This document shows, in pieces, positions 21,598 to 22,453 of a DNA stretch of 22,453 nt (positions within the stretch are counted from its first letter, which is position 1; the number at the start of each line of letters is the position of its first letter). The position numbers were made by a program, and so were the translations under genes. The notes under the pieces are model-generated. The model ran no database searches. It saw only the letters and a program-made list of their open reading frames with translations, and was not told the origin of the DNA. Source of the DNA: Clostridia bacterium (lineage in GTDB: Bacteria; Bacillota_A; Clostridia; Oscillospirales; UBA929); assembly GCA_026001245.1 (NCBI GenBank), contig BNZR01000020.1:1-22453 (forward strand), read 5' to 3'.

Positions 21598-22453
21598 TTA
21601 GTTTTTGACTTTCCGCGCGACAACCACGCCGCCGCCCGTCATCAGCAGAATCAGCACGGCTAGTAACGCGATGGAGTTGTCACCGGTTTTGGCGTTCTTG
21701 CTAGTGTCCGTACCCGTGCCGTCTGTGCTTGGGGCGGGCGTGGGCGTGGGTGTAGGCGTGGGAACAATCTCGGCGGCAAGCAAGGTTACGCCAAGCGGGA
21801 TTGCAATCGCCGCGCCTGCTTTGTCCACAAACTTCGCTTGGAAGTCAAGGGTTTCGCCCTCTTTCAGGCCATATGTCTCGAACGCCGCGGGCAAAAGCGT
21901 GATAATCGTCGAGCCGGAGGTCACTATGTAGTCGCGGTCTTTCACAAGCTCGACCAACCTGCCTTCAATGACGACATACAATCGATCAAACGCGGAGAGG
22001 GGTATATCGATTTTGAACGTCACTTCGGTGTCGGGTTCGACCTCTTTTGCCAAGCTGTCGTGGTCTTTTGCGTAGTCCTCGGCGGCGTCGCCGACTTCTT
22101 CGCCGTTTTCGATATGCCCGACAGACCAATCAGTGTTGGTGTTGGGGGCTTCGCTTGGCAGGACAACAACAACGGGAATGTCAGGGATAGGCGTGGGCGT
22201 GGGTGTAGTTGTGGGTTCAGGCGTAGTTGTGGGTTCAGGCGTGGGCGTGGGTTCAGGTGTAGTTGTGGGTTCGGGCGTAGGCGTGGGCGTGGGTGTAGTT
22301 GTGGGTTCAGGCGTAGTTGTGGGTTCAGGCGTAGGCGTGGGTTCAGGCGTAGGCGTGGGTTCGGGTGTAGTTGTGGGTACAGGTGTAGGCGTGGGTTCGG
22401 GTGTAGTTGTGGGTTCAGGTGTAGGCGTGGGTTCAGGTGTAGTTGTGGGTTCA
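21598..22453 (-). CDS. Cell-surface protein, C-terminal part (5' end outside window)
   Basis: The frame is open to the right edge (about 284 codons). In reading order it has a Pro/Thr/Glu repeat ([12 protein letters not shown] hexamers, 22193-22453), a 45-residue linker, then an Ig-like module ([37 protein letters not shown]) of the type with a [13 protein letters not shown] core common in Firmicutes surface proteins. A second Pro-Thr linker ([11 protein letters not shown]) follows, then NAKTGDNS, a hydrophobic helix and the basic end ARKVKN. The end resembles an LPxTG sortase signal with the LP lost. The TTG at 22053 that opens a shorter frame is internal. Likely wall- or membrane-attached; the N-terminal function is outside the window. 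Confidence 0.8.
   Translation of the reverse strand, partial: EPTTTPEPTPTPEPTTTPEPTPTPVPTTTPEPTPTPEPTPTPEPTTTPEPTTTPTPTPTPEPTTTPEPTPTPEPTTTPEPTTTPTPTPIPDIPVVVVLPSEAPNTNTDWSVGHIENGEEVGDAAEDYAKDHDSLAKEVEPDTEVTFKIDIPLSAFDRLYVVIEGRLVELVKDRDYIVTSGSTIITLLPAAFETYGLKEGETLDFQAKFVDKAGAAIAIPLGVTLLAAEIVPTPTPTPTPAPSTDGTGTDTSKNAKTGDNSIALLAVLILLMTGGGVVVARKVKN
22193..22453 (-). repeat. 18-bp tandem repeat encoding PEPT-type hexapeptides
   Basis: Fourteen full 18-bp units and a half unit of the form GTGGGTTCAGGYGTAGKY (plus strand) run to the window edge without a break in the coding frame. Units encode PEPTTT or PEPTPT, a few PTPTTT. The unit GTGGGCGTGGGTGTAGTT occurs twice, exactly 90 bp apart. Confidence 0.95.

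Noticed and set aside
22193..22453. CRISPR-like array
   Set aside because: Repeats are contiguous 18-mers without unique spacers and keep an open frame encoding Pro/Thr/Glu hexamers.

Overview
The window reads as chromosomal DNA of an endospore-forming member of the Clostridia, probably an Oscillospirales-like gut or anaerobic lineage with moderately high GC (genus not identifiable from this sequence). The reasons are spoIVA next to a sipL-type gene, a cwlD-type amidase, a SpoIIM-like gene upstream of xerD, and above all a SCIFF precursor peptide with its radical SAM maturase, a pair known from Clostridia. Genes are packed tightly, often with 4-35 nt overlaps. No rRNA, tRNA, CRISPR array, insertion sequence or prophage was seen, and no gene-free stretch exceeds about 300 bp.

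Layout. 1-2600: the 3' part of a secreted GH53 endo-beta-1,4-galactanase (the gene runs off the left edge) converges on galM, aldose 1-epimerase; both fit galactan/galactose use. 2653-8556, plus strand: tgt (tRNA queuosine), murD (peptidoglycan), three tandem M42 metallo-aminopeptidase paralogues and a small membrane protein, all closely spaced or overlapping. 8590-10770, plus strand: cwlD (spore cortex amidase) overlapping radA, then a coupled 31-codon ORF that looks truncated. 10920-13925, minus strand: sipL then spoIVA, two spore-coat morphogenesis partners in one apparent operon. 14043-16467: an extended SDR epimerase, ogt (opposite strand, overlapping neighbours at both ends) and a XerC-type recombinase. 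16498-17920, minus strand: spoIIM-like gene then a xerD-like gene in which the beta-hairpin catalytic lysine appears to be replaced. 18028-18831, minus strand: proC, followed by a 15-bp palindrome. 19111-21456, minus strand: yajC, a four-helix membrane protein, scfA (46-residue SCIFF peptide) and scfB (maturase), with a terminator-like hairpin between scfA and scfB. 21598-22453, minus strand: the C-terminal part of a cell-surface protein with a long Pro/Thr/Glu hexapeptide repeat encoded by an 18-bp tandem repeat that runs off the right edge.

How it fits together. Most of the window is housekeeping and sporulation function (tRNA modification, wall synthesis, cortex, coat basement, DNA repair, chromosome resolution, proline synthesis). 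The most distinctive element is the ranthipeptide (SCIFF) locus at 19111-20634, whose 46-residue precursor is easily missed. Other points of interest are the sipL-spoIVA pairing, the altered XerD active site, overlapping divergent and convergent genes around ogt, an SD-sequestering inverted repeat before spoIIM, and a higher-order 90-bp duplication in the surface-protein repeat. I did not find a clearly new multi-gene system; the novelty is in details of known ones.
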